Origin: Pararhizobium sp. YC-54
Lineage (GTDB): Bacteria > Pseudomonadota > Alphaproteobacteria > Rhizobiales > Rhizobiaceae
Length of the DNA: 64,000 nucleotides
NCBI RefSeq assembly: GCF_025847205.1
Contig: NZ_JAOYTH010000001.1
Coordinates: forward strand, 186,001 to 250,000
Direction: 5' to 3'
Both the position numbers and the translations under genes were made by a program. Below, in pieces: positions 17,473-27,130 of this stretch (position 1 is its first letter; each line of letters opens with the position of its first letter). The notes under the pieces were generated by a model, which did no database searches, was not told where the DNA came from, and was given only the letters and a program-made list of their open reading frames with translations.

Positions 17473-19416
17473 CTACATCGCCGCGCCGGCGAACAGATCC
17501 GCATGCGACTGGAAGAACCGGTCCGTGCCAAAGCGCTTGCCGAACATCATGTCGTGCTGCAGGAAACGATAGTCGCGGATGAGCGAAGGGGTCGTTTTCT
17601 GCCGTCCCCATGCGGGTTTGTCCTTGCCGGCGGCATCGACGAGCATGTAGCGGTCGATGACGCGGTACTTGTCGAAGATATTACCGAGGAAACCGGTGTA
17701 ATAGGGATGCTCGAAGCCGCCCTGCTTGAGGATCTGGTAGGACAGGAAGGCCGGGCTGATGGTGCCGATATCCTTGACCGGGCCGGTCTTGTTCGACCAG
17801 ACGACCAGCGGCGTTTCGTGTTGGTCCTTCATCTGCTCGAGCGAGCCTTTGCGCGAAGCCGTGACGTCGTTCATGAAGCCGGTATTCGGATAGACCGTGT
17901 TGAGCGGCGGCAGATGATCGCCGAACAATACGATGATCGTCTCGCGGTCACGCTCCTTGGCCCAGTCCATCAGCATCTTCAGGCTGTCGTCGGCTTCCTT
18001 GATCCCTTGCGCGTAGGTTTCAAGAACCTGCCTGTCGACAGCGGGAAGGTTGCCTTCGACCTTGATGGTGTTCTTGGCGTAGCGGTTTGCCTCATAGGGG
18101 CCATGGCCCTGCAGCGTGACGGTGAAGAAGAAGAACGGATCGCGCAGCTGGTCGGCCTGGCGGATGATTTCCTTGGTCAGCGATTCATCGGATGCAAACA
18201 TGCCGCGCTTCTGCATCACCGGCAAATTCTCTTCCGACCTGAACTGTTCGAAGCCGAAGGCCTTGTAGACGGCGCTGCGGTTCCAGAACCATTTCTGGAA
18301 CGGATGAACGGCACGCGAAACGTAACCCTCGCCACGGAAGAACGTGGCAAGCGAGGGGATCGGGTTGCGGATATACTGCTGATAGGGAATGCTGCCATAG
18401 GGCAGGAAGGCGTTCGAGAAGCCGGTCAGCGCCTCGAATTCGACATTGGCGGTCATGCCGCCGAACTCGGGCGAGAACACGTTGCCGGACTGCATTTCGC
18501 GGATGGTCGGCATCGGATCGGGCGACAGCTTGACATTGGGCAGGCGGGTCGGATCCCAGAAGGATTCGCTCATCAGCACGATCACGTCGGGCTTGCCGCG
18601 ATGGGTCGTGCCGGCCGGCACCGGCTTGGTCGGAATCTTGTCGATGGCATCCGACATGTAGCCTGCGGGCGCCGTGACGTTGGCCATCGGCAGATTGAGC
18701 GCAAACGCCATGGCGAAGCCGTTGTGACGGTAGTTTTCGGTCTGGTCCCACATGATCGGAATGACCTGCAGGCGATCGCGTACCCAGGAGAAGTTGTTGT
18801 AGTCCATCAGGTGGTAGAACGCGCCAAGCAGGGGCAGCGCGACGGCGAGCCGTGTCAGGCGTTGACGGCGGGTCAGCACAGGAAAGCGCCGCCAGGCGAA
18901 CCGGGCAAGCCAGGCAAGGGCAACGACCGCGACAACCATGCCGGCAACGATGCCGACAGCTGTCCAGGGGCGGTCTCTGACCAGAACCGGCATCAGTTCC
19001 ATGATCTGGCGCCCGAACAGGAAGTCTGTCGGATAAAGGGGATCGGACAGGAAAATCTGCTTCTGGCGGCTGACGAGCGCCGGGATAAGCGCCAGCGGCG
19101 CAATCAGGATGACGCCGTAATTTTCGCGCGCGAAGGCCGCATCAATTGCCAGAAACAGAAGAAAGAAAACGCCGGCGGTGGTCCAGGCCGGGCGGACCGG
19201 GTCGAGGAAAAACAGCGCCGCTTCCGTGACCGAATTGCGGGCGATCCATTCGACGAAAAAAATCAGTGTGATGGACAGAAGCAGCGACAGGGAAAGGCGT
19301 CTTGCAACCGAAAGCGCCTTGGCATTGCGAGCGCCGAAACCGATTTGCGGGCCATAGGCCCTGGAAGCGGTGGCAACGATTGCTGCCGATTCAAAACTGG
19401 CCAAGGCCGTCTCCAA
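17473..19416 (-). CDS. LTA synthase-like sulfatase-fold phosphoglycerol transferase
   Basis: 647 aa if started at the TTG at 19416; no ATG gives a full-length product, so the start is uncertain. About five N-terminal membrane helices (residues about 35-245) precede a periplasmic alkaline-phosphatase-fold domain (about 270-620). Active-site features of the LtaS/OpgB group are visible: VIVLMSESFWD (metal Glu), GGMTANVEFEALTGF (candidate nucleophile Thr) and VLFGDHLPPLN (metal Asp-His). In rhizobia related enzymes add phosphoglycerol to periplasmic cyclic beta-glucans (CgmB in Sinorhizobium), which is the favoured role. A substrate other than glucan is possible. Confidence 0.8.
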   Translation of the reverse strand: METALASFESAAIVATASRAYGPQIGFGARNAKALSVARRLSLSLLLSITLIFFVEWIARNSVTEAALFFLDPVRPAWTTAGVFFLLFLAIDAAFARENYGVILIAPLALIPALVSRQKQIFLSDPLYPTDFLFGRQIMELMPVLVRDRPWTAVGIVAGMVVAVVALAWLARFAWRRFPVLTRRQRLTRLAVALPLLGAFYHLMDYNNFSWVRDRLQVIPIMWDQTENYRHNGFAMAFALNLPMANVTAPAGYMSDAIDKIPTKPVPAGTTHRGKPDVIVLMSESFWDPTRLPNVKLSPDPMPTIREMQSGNVFSPEFGGMTANVEFEALTGFSNAFLPYGSIPYQQYIRNPIPSLATFFRGEGYVSRAVHPFQKWFWNRSAVYKAFGFEQFRSEENLPVMQKRGMFASDESLTKEIIRQADQLRDPFFFFTVTLQGHGPYEANRYAKNTIKVEGNLPAVDRQVLETYAQGIKEADDSLKMLMDWAKERDRETIIVLFGDHLPPLNTVYPNTGFMNDVTASRKGSLEQMKDQHETPLVVWSNKTGPVKDIGTISPAFLSYQILKQGGFEHPYYTGFLGNIFDKYRVIDRYMLVDAAGKDKPAWGRQKTTPSLIRDYRFLQHDMMFGKRFGTDRFFQSHADLFAGAAM

Positions 19417-19695
19417 TTTTCATAAAACTGTCGTTCTAATGTCATACAGGCGTCATCTTGAACGGAGGATGAATAATTCAAGCGGCGTTTTCCCCGGTCT
19501 TTTTCCGTGATGCTTTCCCTGGGGAAAGGGGGCGGCGCACGGGCTTTCAGGCAGCACTCAGGCGCCGCACCCCTGTGCTGACATGATTTTTTTCTGACTT
19601 GCGGGCAAGCACGGGGTATTTTGACGCTAAATGCGATAAACAGATGCCCGGATGCCCCGGCATCCGCGATAGCAAGATCAAGCACAGGCCTGTTC

Positions 19696-21375
19696 ATGAC
19701 CGCGCAAAAGACCATTTCCACGACATTCCGCATCGCCGTTGCCCAGTTGAACCCGACTGTGGGAGACGTTGCGGGCAATCTTGCCAAGGCCCGGGACGCG
19801 CGCGCCGATGCGGCGCGCAGCGGCGCTGACCTCCTTCTTTTGACCGAACTGTTCATTTCCGGCTATCCGCCGGAGGATCTGGTCTTGAAGCCGGCTTTCC
19901 TCAAAGCCTGCCAGAAGGCAATCGATGCGCTCGCCGCCGACACCGCCGATGGCGGCCCGGGTGTGGTCGTCGGTTATCCGCGGCAGGGCGAAGCGGGGCG
20001 CCATAACTCCGTTGCCGTTCTCGATGGAGGCCGGGTTCTGGCCGTTCGCGACAAGGTCGATCTGCCGAATTACGGCGAATTCGACGAGAAGCGGGTCTTT
20101 ACCGAAGGCGCAATGCCGGGACCGGTCAATTTCCGCGGCGTGCGGATCGGCATCCCGATCTGCGAGGAAATCTGGAATGATCTGGGCGTCTGCGAGACGC
20201 TGGCGGAAAGCGGTGCGGAAATCCTGCTCGTGCCGAATGGCTCGCCCTATTATCGCGGCAAGGTCGACGTCCGTCATCAGGTGGTGCTTCGCCAGGTGAT
20301 CGAGACCGGTCTGCCGATGATCTTTGCCAATCAGCTCGGCGGCCAGGACGAACTGGTGTTCGACGGCGCCAGCTTCGCCTTCAATGCAGACAAGAGCGTC
20401 GCCTTCCAGATGAGCCAGTTCGAGGAGAGCCTTTCGGTCTCCGAGTGGCGCAGGAACGGCGACGGCTGGGTGTGCGAACAGGGGATGATGTCGCGCCTGC
20501 CGCAACAGGAGGAGGCCGACTACCGCGCCTGCATGCTGGGCTTTCGCGACTACGTCAACAAGAACGGCTTCAAGAACGTCGTGCTTGGGCTCTCCGGCGG
20601 TATCGATTCGGCGATCTGCGCCGCCCTTGCGGTCGATGCACTGGGCGAGGAGCGGGTGCGCACGGTGATGCTGCCCTATCGCTATACCTCGTCGGATTCG
20701 TTCAAGGATGCCGAGGATTGCGCCAAGGCACTCGGCTGCCGTTACGACATCGTGCCGATCGAGGAGCCGGTGCAGGGCTTCCTCAATGCGCTTTCGGAAA
20801 TGTTCGAGGGAACGGAATCCGGCATTACCGAGGAAAACCTGCAGAGCCGCACACGCGGCACGATCCTGATGGCGTTGTCCAACAAGTTCGGCTCGATGGT
20901 GGTGACCACCGGCAACAAGTCGGAAATGTCGGTCGGCTATGCGACGCTCTACGGCGACATGAACGGCGGCTTCAATCCGATCAAGGACCTCTACAAGATG
21001 CAGGTCTACGGGCTTTCGCGCTGGCGCAACACGACCGTGCCTCCGGGCGCGCTCGGGCCGTCGGGCGAAGTGATCCCGAAGAACATCATCGACAAGGCGC
21101 CCTCGGCCGAGCTTCGCCCGAACCAGACCGACCAGGATTCGCTGCCGCCCTATCCGGTGCTTGACGATATCCTCGAATGCCTGGTCGAGAAGGAGATGGG
21201 AACCGAGGAGATCGTGGCGCGTGGTCACGACGAGGCGACGGTGCACCGCATCGAGCATCTGCTCTACATCGCCGAATACAAGCGCCGCCAGTCCGCGCCG
21301 GGCGTGAAGATCACCAAGAAGAATTTTGGCCGCGACCGCCGCTATCCGATCACCAACCGGTTTCGCGACCGGTAG
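19696..21375 (+). CDS. nadE: Glutamine-dependent NAD+ synthetase
   Basis: 559 aa from the ATG at 19696 ([11 protein letters not shown]), the start that gives the usual family length. It is a two-domain enzyme. The N-terminal nitrilase-type glutaminase (about 1-270) carries Glu in [14 protein letters not shown], Lys in [17 protein letters not shown] and nucleophile Cys in PICEEIWND. The C-terminal synthetase (about 290-540) has the pyrophosphatase loop [16 protein letters not shown]. It makes NAD+ from deamido-NAD+, ATP and glutamine, the last step of NAD synthesis. The beta-propeller gene follows after 22 bp, likely in the same transcript. Confidence 0.95.
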   Translation: MTAQKTISTTFRIAVAQLNPTVGDVAGNLAKARDARADAARSGADLLLLTELFISGYPPEDLVLKPAFLKACQKAIDALAADTADGGPGVVVGYPRQGEAGRHNSVAVLDGGRVLAVRDKVDLPNYGEFDEKRVFTEGAMPGPVNFRGVRIGIPICEEIWNDLGVCETLAESGAEILLVPNGSPYYRGKVDVRHQVVLRQVIETGLPMIFANQLGGQDELVFDGASFAFNADKSVAFQMSQFEESLSVSEWRRNGDGWVCEQGMMSRLPQQEEADYRACMLGFRDYVNKNGFKNVVLGLSGGIDSAICAALAVDALGEERVRTVMLPYRYTSSDSFKDAEDCAKALGCRYDIVPIEEPVQGFLNALSEMFEGTESGITEENLQSRTRGTILMALSNKFGSMVVTTGNKSEMSVGYATLYGDMNGGFNPIKDLYKMQVYGLSRWRNTTVPPGALGPSGEVIPKNIIDKAPSAELRPNQTDQDSLPPYPVLDDILECLVEKEMGTEEIVARGHDEATVHRIEHLLYIAEYKRRQSAPGVKITKKNFGRDRRYPITNRFRDR

Positions 21376-21397
21376 TTTTCGGAAAGGAAGAAGCAGG

Positions 21398-22225
21398 ATG
21401 CGCAGTTCTGTCGAAATCTACACGATTGCCAGCGGTGAAAGCCGGGTGGTCTGGCAAACGGATGAGCTGGTCGAGGCGCCGAACTGGTCGCCGGATGGAC
21501 AGTCGCTGGTGATCAACGGTGACGGATTGCTCTACCGCCTGCCGCTTTCCGGCGGCGAACCGGTGCTGATCGACACCGGTTTTGCGCGCACCTGCAACAA
21601 CGACCATGGGATATCGCCCGACGGCAAAACCATCGTCATCAGTGACAAGACGGAATTCGGTGCGTCCACCATTTATACGCTTCCCGCGACGGGTGGGTTG
21701 CCGAAGCAGGTGACGCAGAACCGGCCGTCCTATTGGCATGGCTGGTCGCCGGACGGAAGGACGCTTGCCTATTGCGGCATCCGCGACCAGGTCTTCGATA
21801 TCTACACCATCCCTGTCGATGGCGGTGAGGAGACGCGGCTGACCTTCGGCGAGGGGCGCAATGACGGGCCCGACTACAGCCCGGATGGAGAATGGATCTA
21901 TTTCAACTCCAGCCGGACCGGCCAGATGCAGATCTGGCGCATCCGGACCGATGGGTCGGATGTCACCCGCATCACCGACAGCGAATACGGCGACTGGTTC
22001 CCGCATCCGTCGCCGGATGGCCAGCATCTGCTCGTCATCTCCTATGACGGCGACGTCTTCGACCATCCGCGCGACCTTGATGTCCGGCTGCGGCTGATGG
22101 AACCGGATGGCAGCAATGCCCGCATCCTGTTCGACCTGTTCGGCGGGCAGGGCACGATCAACGTTCCCAACTGGTCGCCCGATGGCAAGGCGTTTGCCTT
22201 CGTGCGATATGAGCCGGCATCCTGA
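21398..22225 (+). CDS. TolB-like beta-propeller (PD40/WD40-like repeat) protein
   Basis: 275 aa from the ATG at 21398 with GGAAAGGAAG upstream. At least five repeats carry the (N/H/Y)xSPDG core, for example [53 protein letters not shown] and [12 protein letters not shown]. This is the pattern of TolB C-terminal propellers. No signal peptide is seen, unlike true TolB, so it is probably cytosolic and not part of the Tol-Pal complex. Its function is unknown; the position after nadE suggests co-transcription. Confidence 0.85.
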   Translation: MRSSVEIYTIASGESRVVWQTDELVEAPNWSPDGQSLVINGDGLLYRLPLSGGEPVLIDTGFARTCNNDHGISPDGKTIVISDKTEFGASTIYTLPATGGLPKQVTQNRPSYWHGWSPDGRTLAYCGIRDQVFDIYTIPVDGGEETRLTFGEGRNDGPDYSPDGEWIYFNSSRTGQMQIWRIRTDGSDVTRITDSEYGDWFPHPSPDGQHLLVISYDGDVFDHPRDLDVRLRLMEPDGSNARILFDLFGGQGTINVPNWSPDGKAFAFVRYEPAS

Positions 22226-22282
22226 CCGCATTTTCGTTTAGTAGCGCAATACAAAAATACGCCACAATGGTTGTTATTTATC

Positions 22283-22311
22283 TTGCGCACAATCATTCCT
22301 TTTCCTATTGT
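22283..22311 (+). promoter_or_regulatory. Candidate sigma-70-type promoter of the NYN-domain gene
   Basis: TTGCGC (22283-22288), 17-bp spacer, TATTGT (22306-22311). The start codon at 22335 lies 24 nt downstream with an AGGGGAAGGGG ribosome-binding stretch between. Confidence 0.4.
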
Positions 22312-22334
22312 TTTCTAAAGTAGGGGAAGGGGAA

Positions 22335-23126
22335 ATGCCCGTTCATCACCGAGTTGCGGTGCTTATTGACGCGGAAAACGTATCCGGAGATTTCGCCGCG
22401 TCTGTTCTACGCGAAGCAGGCGCCTATGGGGCGACGGTAATGCGCCGCGCCTATGGCGATTTTGCCCAAGGGAGAGGCTCAAGCTGGCTTGTGGCTGCCG
22501 TGCCCTATGCGATTGAAACGATTCAGGTTTCAAGCCCGATCAAGGGCAAGAATTTCAGCGACATGCGCATGACAATCGATGCGGTGCAGCTGATGTTTAT
22601 CAGCAAGGTTGATGTTTTCTGCCTCGTATCTTCGGATGGTGATTTCACCCCGCTTGCCATCTATCTGCGCGGAGCCGGCAAGGTCGTGGTCGGCATCGGT
22701 ACAAAGCGGGCATCCGCCTCGTTTCACCAAAGCTGCGACGCCTTTCATATCGTTGGTCCACACTCCATTATTCAGGCGCCGATCGCCACAACGTTGAAAC
22801 CTCAAATGAAACCTGCCGGGAAGTCAGGCAAAGAGCAGGGCTTGCTGTCTCTTTTAAGTAAAGCCTTCAAGTCCCTTGATGCTGATAAGGCGGATGGATG
22901 GGTTTCACTTTCTGTTTTGGGGATTGCTTTGCGCGAGACTGATTCAAACTTCACGTCAAAGTCCTATGGTTCGGCCGGGTTGAAAAAGCTTCTTGTTCAG
23001 CAGCCATCACTTGAATTGCGGCGGTATGGGCAGGTGGATGAAGTCCGCGTGAGCCCCGGGATCACCGACATTCCCGCGCTAGAGGGCGCCGCAATTAACG
23101 GATTTCCAACCAGCTTGTTTAAATGA
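22335..23126 (+). CDS. NYN-domain putative RNase with C-terminal OST-HTH/LOTUS-like domain
   Basis: 263 aa from the ATG at 22335. The N-terminal NYN (PIN-like) nuclease domain (about 1-145) shows the acidic positions AVLIDAENVS, DMRMTIDAVQLM and LVSSDGDFTPLAIYLRGAGK, the LabA/DUF88 arrangement for metal-dependent RNA cleavage. The C-terminal region (about 165-250, with LLSLLSKAFKSLDADKADGW and KSYGSAGLKKLL) resembles an OST-HTH/LOTUS RNA-binding domain. The body is more A/T-rich than neighbouring genes, and it stands alone with its own promoter. Likely an RNA-targeting nuclease; its target is unknown and a defence role is only speculative. Confidence 0.83.
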   Translation: MPVHHRVAVLIDAENVSGDFAASVLREAGAYGATVMRRAYGDFAQGRGSSWLVAAVPYAIETIQVSSPIKGKNFSDMRMTIDAVQLMFISKVDVFCLVSSDGDFTPLAIYLRGAGKVVVGIGTKRASASFHQSCDAFHIVGPHSIIQAPIATTLKPQMKPAGKSGKEQGLLSLLSKAFKSLDADKADGWVSLSVLGIALRETDSNFTSKSYGSAGLKKLLVQQPSLELRRYGQVDEVRVSPGITDIPALEGAAINGFPTSLFK

Positions 23127-23213
23127 AACTTGCGCTTTTCCCGCTAGTCTTTGCCTCAATCCACGCGTGAACCCTGAGGGCTGGTTCGGCGAAAGAGACC
23201 AGTTGAGGCGGGC

Positions 23214-24716
23214 ATGGCGGCAAAGGTGGCAAAGCGGAAATCGGGCAAGGCGGTACTGGGCATCCATGCAGCCTGCACGCTGGTTGCCTTCCTGATCGTC
23301 GCAAGCCTTGCCTTCGTGCTCGACCGTTCCGTCACCGAGGCCGACCGGTTCGGCCTGACCGCCGAGCGAAAGCTGGTCGAAAGCGAGATGCAGCATCAGG
23401 TCGATGCCGTCGTCCAGTATCAGGCACAGCTGTCCTATTGGGACAATAGTTTCGTGCAGCTCGCCAACAGAACCTTCACCGATGCCTTCGTTCGGCAGGA
23501 GCTGACCGGCTGGCTGTGGCGGGATTTCGGTTTTTCCTGGATGATCTTTGCCGACGCTTCCAGCCGCACCTTGCTGGCCGTGGAGAACGGCCAGAAGGTC
23601 GATCCTGACGTGGGCGCGCGCACCCTGAAATGGGTCGATGACCTCATCGAGAAGGCAAACAGCCTTTATGAGACGACGCTCGTCGCCAAGGGCGGCGGTT
23701 GGGCGCTGCGATCCACGGAGCCGGACAAGGATGCGCTGGCAGCACCTCTGCCAAACATCCACGCCGCGGACCTGCGGATGATCGACGGCAAGATGAGCAT
23801 TGTCGTGGTTCAGGCTGTCGTTCCCAGGACCCTGGACATTCCGGCCAGCCGCCGCAGACCGGTGTTCATGATCACCGTCAAGCCGTTCACTGGTCGCATG
23901 GTCCGCGACATGGAAGACAGGCTTGGCATTTACAATCTCGGTTTTGCGCCGTTGCGCGAGGTGCCGAAGGGCTCCATTCAGGTCGCGGTCAGCGATTGCT
24001 TCCAGCCCGCCTGCATGGTTGCGGCCTGGACGCCGCGGGCGCCGGGCAGTTTCGTTCGATCCGAGACACTGCCGAGCGTGATCGTCATTGCGATGCTGGG
24101 CGCCTTGATCATGGCCTTCATCGCGGCCCGGTTCGGAGCGGTGTTTTCGGCCCTCCAGACCAGCGAAGCGGAAAACCGGCATCTTGCCAAGCACGACCGC
24201 CTGACCGGCCTGTTGAACCGCAGCGGTTTCGACGATGTCCTGCATGCTTCGCTTGCCAAGGTCACGGAGCGGCCGTTCTCGCTGCTTTGCCTCGATCTGG
24301 ACAAGTTCAAGGCCGTCAACGACACCCATGGTCATCCGGCCGGTGATGCCGTGCTGAAGACGCTTGCATCGCGCTTTGCCGCCAGCGTCGCGGATCGTGG
24401 CGCCGTTGCCCGGCTCGGCGGCGACGAATTCGTCATCATTCTCGATCATACGGTGTCACGCCCCGAGGTCATGGCGCTTGCCGACGCGCTGCTCATCGAA
24501 ACGCAGGTGCCGGTGCCATTCGAGGGACAGTCGCTTCGCGTCGGCAGCAGCATCGGCGTGGCTTTTGCGCCCGAACACGGAAAAATCGCCCGTGAAATCG
24601 TGCCGCTGGCCGATCAGGCGCTGTATTTGGCCAAGCGTCGCGGCCGCAGTCGCGTTCAGACCGCCGATGATCTTGCCGTTGCGGATCATCTCCCGCAAAA
24701 CGAGCAGGCTGCCTGA
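23214..24716 (+). CDS. Membrane-bound CHASE4-GGDEF diguanylate cyclase
   Basis: 500 aa. One membrane helix at about 18-38 and a second at about 285-305 bracket a periplasmic domain whose start (VVQYQAQLSYWDNSFVQLAN) is typical of CHASE4 sensors. The cytosolic GGDEF domain follows (about 325-485), with DRLTGLLNRSGF and the active-site ARLGGDEFVIIL at about 400. The I-site position reads RGAV rather than RxxD, so canonical product inhibition is not expected. It makes cyclic di-GMP in response to an unknown periplasmic signal. Its stop abuts that of the convergent LacI gene at 24717. Confidence 0.92.
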   Translation: MAAKVAKRKSGKAVLGIHAACTLVAFLIVASLAFVLDRSVTEADRFGLTAERKLVESEMQHQVDAVVQYQAQLSYWDNSFVQLANRTFTDAFVRQELTGWLWRDFGFSWMIFADASSRTLLAVENGQKVDPDVGARTLKWVDDLIEKANSLYETTLVAKGGGWALRSTEPDKDALAAPLPNIHAADLRMIDGKMSIVVVQAVVPRTLDIPASRRRPVFMITVKPFTGRMVRDMEDRLGIYNLGFAPLREVPKGSIQVAVSDCFQPACMVAAWTPRAPGSFVRSETLPSVIVIAMLGALIMAFIAARFGAVFSALQTSEAENRHLAKHDRLTGLLNRSGFDDVLHASLAKVTERPFSLLCLDLDKFKAVNDTHGHPAGDAVLKTLASRFAASVADRGAVARLGGDEFVIILDHTVSRPEVMALADALLIETQVPVPFEGQSLRVGSSIGVAFAPEHGKIAREIVPLADQALYLAKRRGRSRVQTADDLAVADHLPQNEQAA

Positions 24717-25745
24717 TCAGCGCTGGGGCGCCGGAATGTTATAGGGGGTGATGACCTCCACCGCCGACAGGCGCGCAGCCCCGGGGCCGGTCAGAGCGCC
24801 TCTTCGCCCCATGACTGCCCGAAACGCGGTGCGCACATCGGTCTTCAAGTCGTGATGCAGGACGAAATGGATCTGCCCATGGCGCAGCAGTTCGAGGTTC
24901 CCGGCATCGAGATCATGGGCTACGAAGATCGCACAGGCGCGGCCCGCCGCGGCAAAGGCGGCAAGGACCGCCCGGTTGCCGCCGCCGATCGAATAGACGG
25001 CATTGATGCCCGGATGGTTTGACAGCGCCTCGGCTGCGAGCGCGCCGGTTGCGTCGTCCCGGCCAAGACCTTCGCTGATTTCAACGATGCCGATCGACGG
25101 ATAGCGTTGGCGCAATATGCGGCGAAAGCCGATCTCGCGTTCTTCTTCCCCGCGAAACCGGCTGCTCGACAATGTTGCAAGCACCGTCGCCGGCTGGCCG
25201 GCAAAGCGCTCGCCGATGAGGTAGGCGGCCGTTTCGCCGGCTGCCCTGTTGTCCGCGCCGGCATAGGCGGTCCGCGGGGCGTTCGGCAGGTCGGTGACCA
25301 GAGTGACGACAGGGATGCCGGCCTGTTCGAGCCGCGCGACGGCCGGGCTGATCTCGGGCACATCGGGCGCCTTGAGCACGACCCCGTCGGTGCCGCGCAA
25401 ACGGACGCGGTCGAGCAACTGGACGATGTCCTGCGGGCGCATCTGCTCGGCGAAATGGAAGCGCGAGCGGAAGATCGTCGGCAGGAATGTCAGGCTCTCG
25501 CTTTCGAAGGCATCGCGAACGGTGTCTGTAAAGCGGTCGGGGGCTTCCATGATGATGTCGATGCTGAATTTTCGCCCCTGAATCTCGACGCCGGCCTGCT
25601 GTTTTTCAAGCTCGCGGATTGCGGCGCGGACGCGCAGCGCCGTCTGTTTGCGCACACCCGGCCGGCTGTTGAGAACACGGTCGACCGTGGCGGCGCTGAG
25701 ACCCGCCTGAAACGCAATGTCCTTGACCAGAAATTCGTGGGCCAT
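24717..25745 (-). CDS. LacI-family transcriptional regulator
   Basis: 342 aa; two adjacent ATGs (25748, 25745) lie after GGAG, the second at better spacing. The N-terminal HTH and hinge read LVKDIAFQAGLSAATVDRVL and then RPGVRKQTALRVRAAI; the rest is a periplasmic-binding-protein-like ligand domain (about 65-335) of the type that binds a sugar or polyol. It is divergent from the PhyH dioxygenase gene, which it presumably controls together with the SDR gene. No perfect LacI-type palindrome was found in the 100-bp gap. Confidence 0.88.
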   Translation of the reverse strand: MAHEFLVKDIAFQAGLSAATVDRVLNSRPGVRKQTALRVRAAIRELEKQQAGVEIQGRKFSIDIIMEAPDRFTDTVRDAFESESLTFLPTIFRSRFHFAEQMRPQDIVQLLDRVRLRGTDGVVLKAPDVPEISPAVARLEQAGIPVVTLVTDLPNAPRTAYAGADNRAAGETAAYLIGERFAGQPATVLATLSSSRFRGEEEREIGFRRILRQRYPSIGIVEISEGLGRDDATGALAAEALSNHPGINAVYSIGGGNRAVLAAFAAAGRACAIFVAHDLDAGNLELLRHGQIHFVLHHDLKTDVRTAFRAVMGRRGALTGPGAARLSAVEVITPYNIPAPQR

Positions 25746-25849
25746 CATCGCTCCGTTCTGATGGTTTTTTGATGGGTTTCTGCTCTATATCAGCTTTTTC
25801 CTCCGCGTATAGTGCCGGTATCGAAGTGCATCCGGCGGGAGGATCTGGG

Positions 25850-27043
25850 ATGAAAAGCGACAATATCTTGAAGCAGCGCGCGGACCGGGTCTGGCTGACG
25901 GAGGCCGCCTGTGATCTCGACGATTTTCGTGCCGAGGTGGAGCGGACGACCCAGCTCAGTGACTATCCGCATGCGGCGGCCGTCGAGAAGAACGTTCTGA
26001 TCTATGAGGGCGCCAGCGTATTGAAGGCGGCCGCAAGTGGCGAAGGGCGCCGGGCGGTGCTTGCCGAAATCTGCGAGGCCTTTGCGACGGGACCTGGCGT
26101 CGTCGTGCTGAAGCGGGGCTTTGAGGATATAAGCGTCATCGATGCGGCGAGCGGCATTTTCGACGAGATCATCAACGAGCAGCATCGCACCCATACCGGC
26201 GGTGGCGACCACTTTGCCAGGCCCGGTGCCAATGATCGCATCTGGAATTCGCTGGAAAAGCACTGCCTCAGGAATCCGGAGAATTTTGCCGCCTATTACG
26301 GCAACGCGCTGATCGCGCTGGTCAGTGAAGCCTGGCTCGGGCCGAGCTACCAGATGACGGCGCAGGTCAACCGGGTCAATCCGGGCGGAGCCGCCCAATC
26401 TGCCCACCGGGACTATCATCTCGGCTTCCAGACATCGGCCGTGATCGAGCAGTTTCCCGCCCATGTCCACCGGTTGTCGCCGGTCCTGACCTTGCAAGGC
26501 GCTGTTGCCCATTGCGACATGCCGCTGGAAAGCGGGCCGACGCTGTTCCTGCCCTACAGCCAGACCTATGTTCCCGGCTATCTGGCTTTGAAACGGCCGG
26601 AATTCCGGGCGTATTTCGACCGCAACCATATCCAGCTGCCCTTGTCGAAGGGCGATCTGGTGTTTTTCAACCCGGCGCTCTTCCATGCCGCCGGAACCAA
26701 TCGCTCGCAAGACATCAAGCGCGTCGCCAACCTGCTGCAGGTGTCGTCCGCGTTCGGCCGCGCGATGGAGACGGTCAATCGGGAAAAGATGAGCGCAACG
26801 CTCTATCCGGCTTTGAAAGCCATGCTCGCCGATGGCCGCCTGTCGGGCGCGCAGGCGGCCTGCGCCATCGCATCCTGCGCCGAGGGGTACTCCTTTCCGA
26901 CCAATCTCGACCGCGACCCTCCGGTCGGCGGCCTTGCACCGAAGACGCAGGCGCAGCTGATGCAGGAAGCGCTTGCCGGCGGCTGGGAGGCGGCTGCGTT
27001 TACCGCAGCACTCGTAGCGCAGTCGGACAAGAAGCTCAGCTAG
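25850..27043 (+). CDS. Phytanoyl-CoA dioxygenase (PhyH) family Fe(II)/2-oxoglutarate oxygenase
   Basis: 397 aa from the ATG at 25850, with GGGAGGATC upstream. The double-stranded beta-helix core carries the Fe-binding HxD...H triad in SAHRDYHLGFQ and NPALFHAAGTNRS, with a following Arg (DIKRVANLLQ) suited to 2-oxoglutarate binding. The family hydroxylates small molecules using O2 and 2-oxoglutarate; the substrate is not phytanoyl-CoA in most bacteria. Context (LacI regulator, SDR dehydrogenase) points to oxidation of a polyol- or sugar-like compound. A terminator follows, before the SDR gene. Confidence 0.87.
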   Translation: MKSDNILKQRADRVWLTEAACDLDDFRAEVERTTQLSDYPHAAAVEKNVLIYEGASVLKAAASGEGRRAVLAEICEAFATGPGVVVLKRGFEDISVIDAASGIFDEIINEQHRTHTGGGDHFARPGANDRIWNSLEKHCLRNPENFAAYYGNALIALVSEAWLGPSYQMTAQVNRVNPGGAAQSAHRDYHLGFQTSAVIEQFPAHVHRLSPVLTLQGAVAHCDMPLESGPTLFLPYSQTYVPGYLALKRPEFRAYFDRNHIQLPLSKGDLVFFNPALFHAAGTNRSQDIKRVANLLQVSSAFGRAMETVNREKMSATLYPALKAMLADGRLSGAQAACAIASCAEGYSFPTNLDRDPPVGGLAPKTQAQLMQEALAGGWEAAAFTAALVAQSDKKLS

Positions 27044-27062
27044 CAGCGCCGGATGAATTGCG

Positions 27063-27096
27063 AACTCCCATCCGAATTTCGGGCGGGAGTTTTTTT
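27063..27096 (+). terminator. Rho-independent terminator after the PhyH gene
   Basis: ACTCCC (27064-27069) pairs with GGGAGT (27085-27090) around an inner CCGAA-TTT-CGG helix, followed by seven T residues. It may attenuate rather than fully block transcription into the SDR gene. Confidence 0.8.
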
Positions 27097-27130
27097 GACA
27101 AAATCGACATCGAACATGGAGGAAAGCCCA

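Noticed and set aside
17503..19425. 640-aa plus-strand frame over the phosphoglycerol transferase gene
   Set aside because: Charged low-complexity translation with no membrane segments; the minus strand encodes a coherent five-helix, sulfatase-fold protein.
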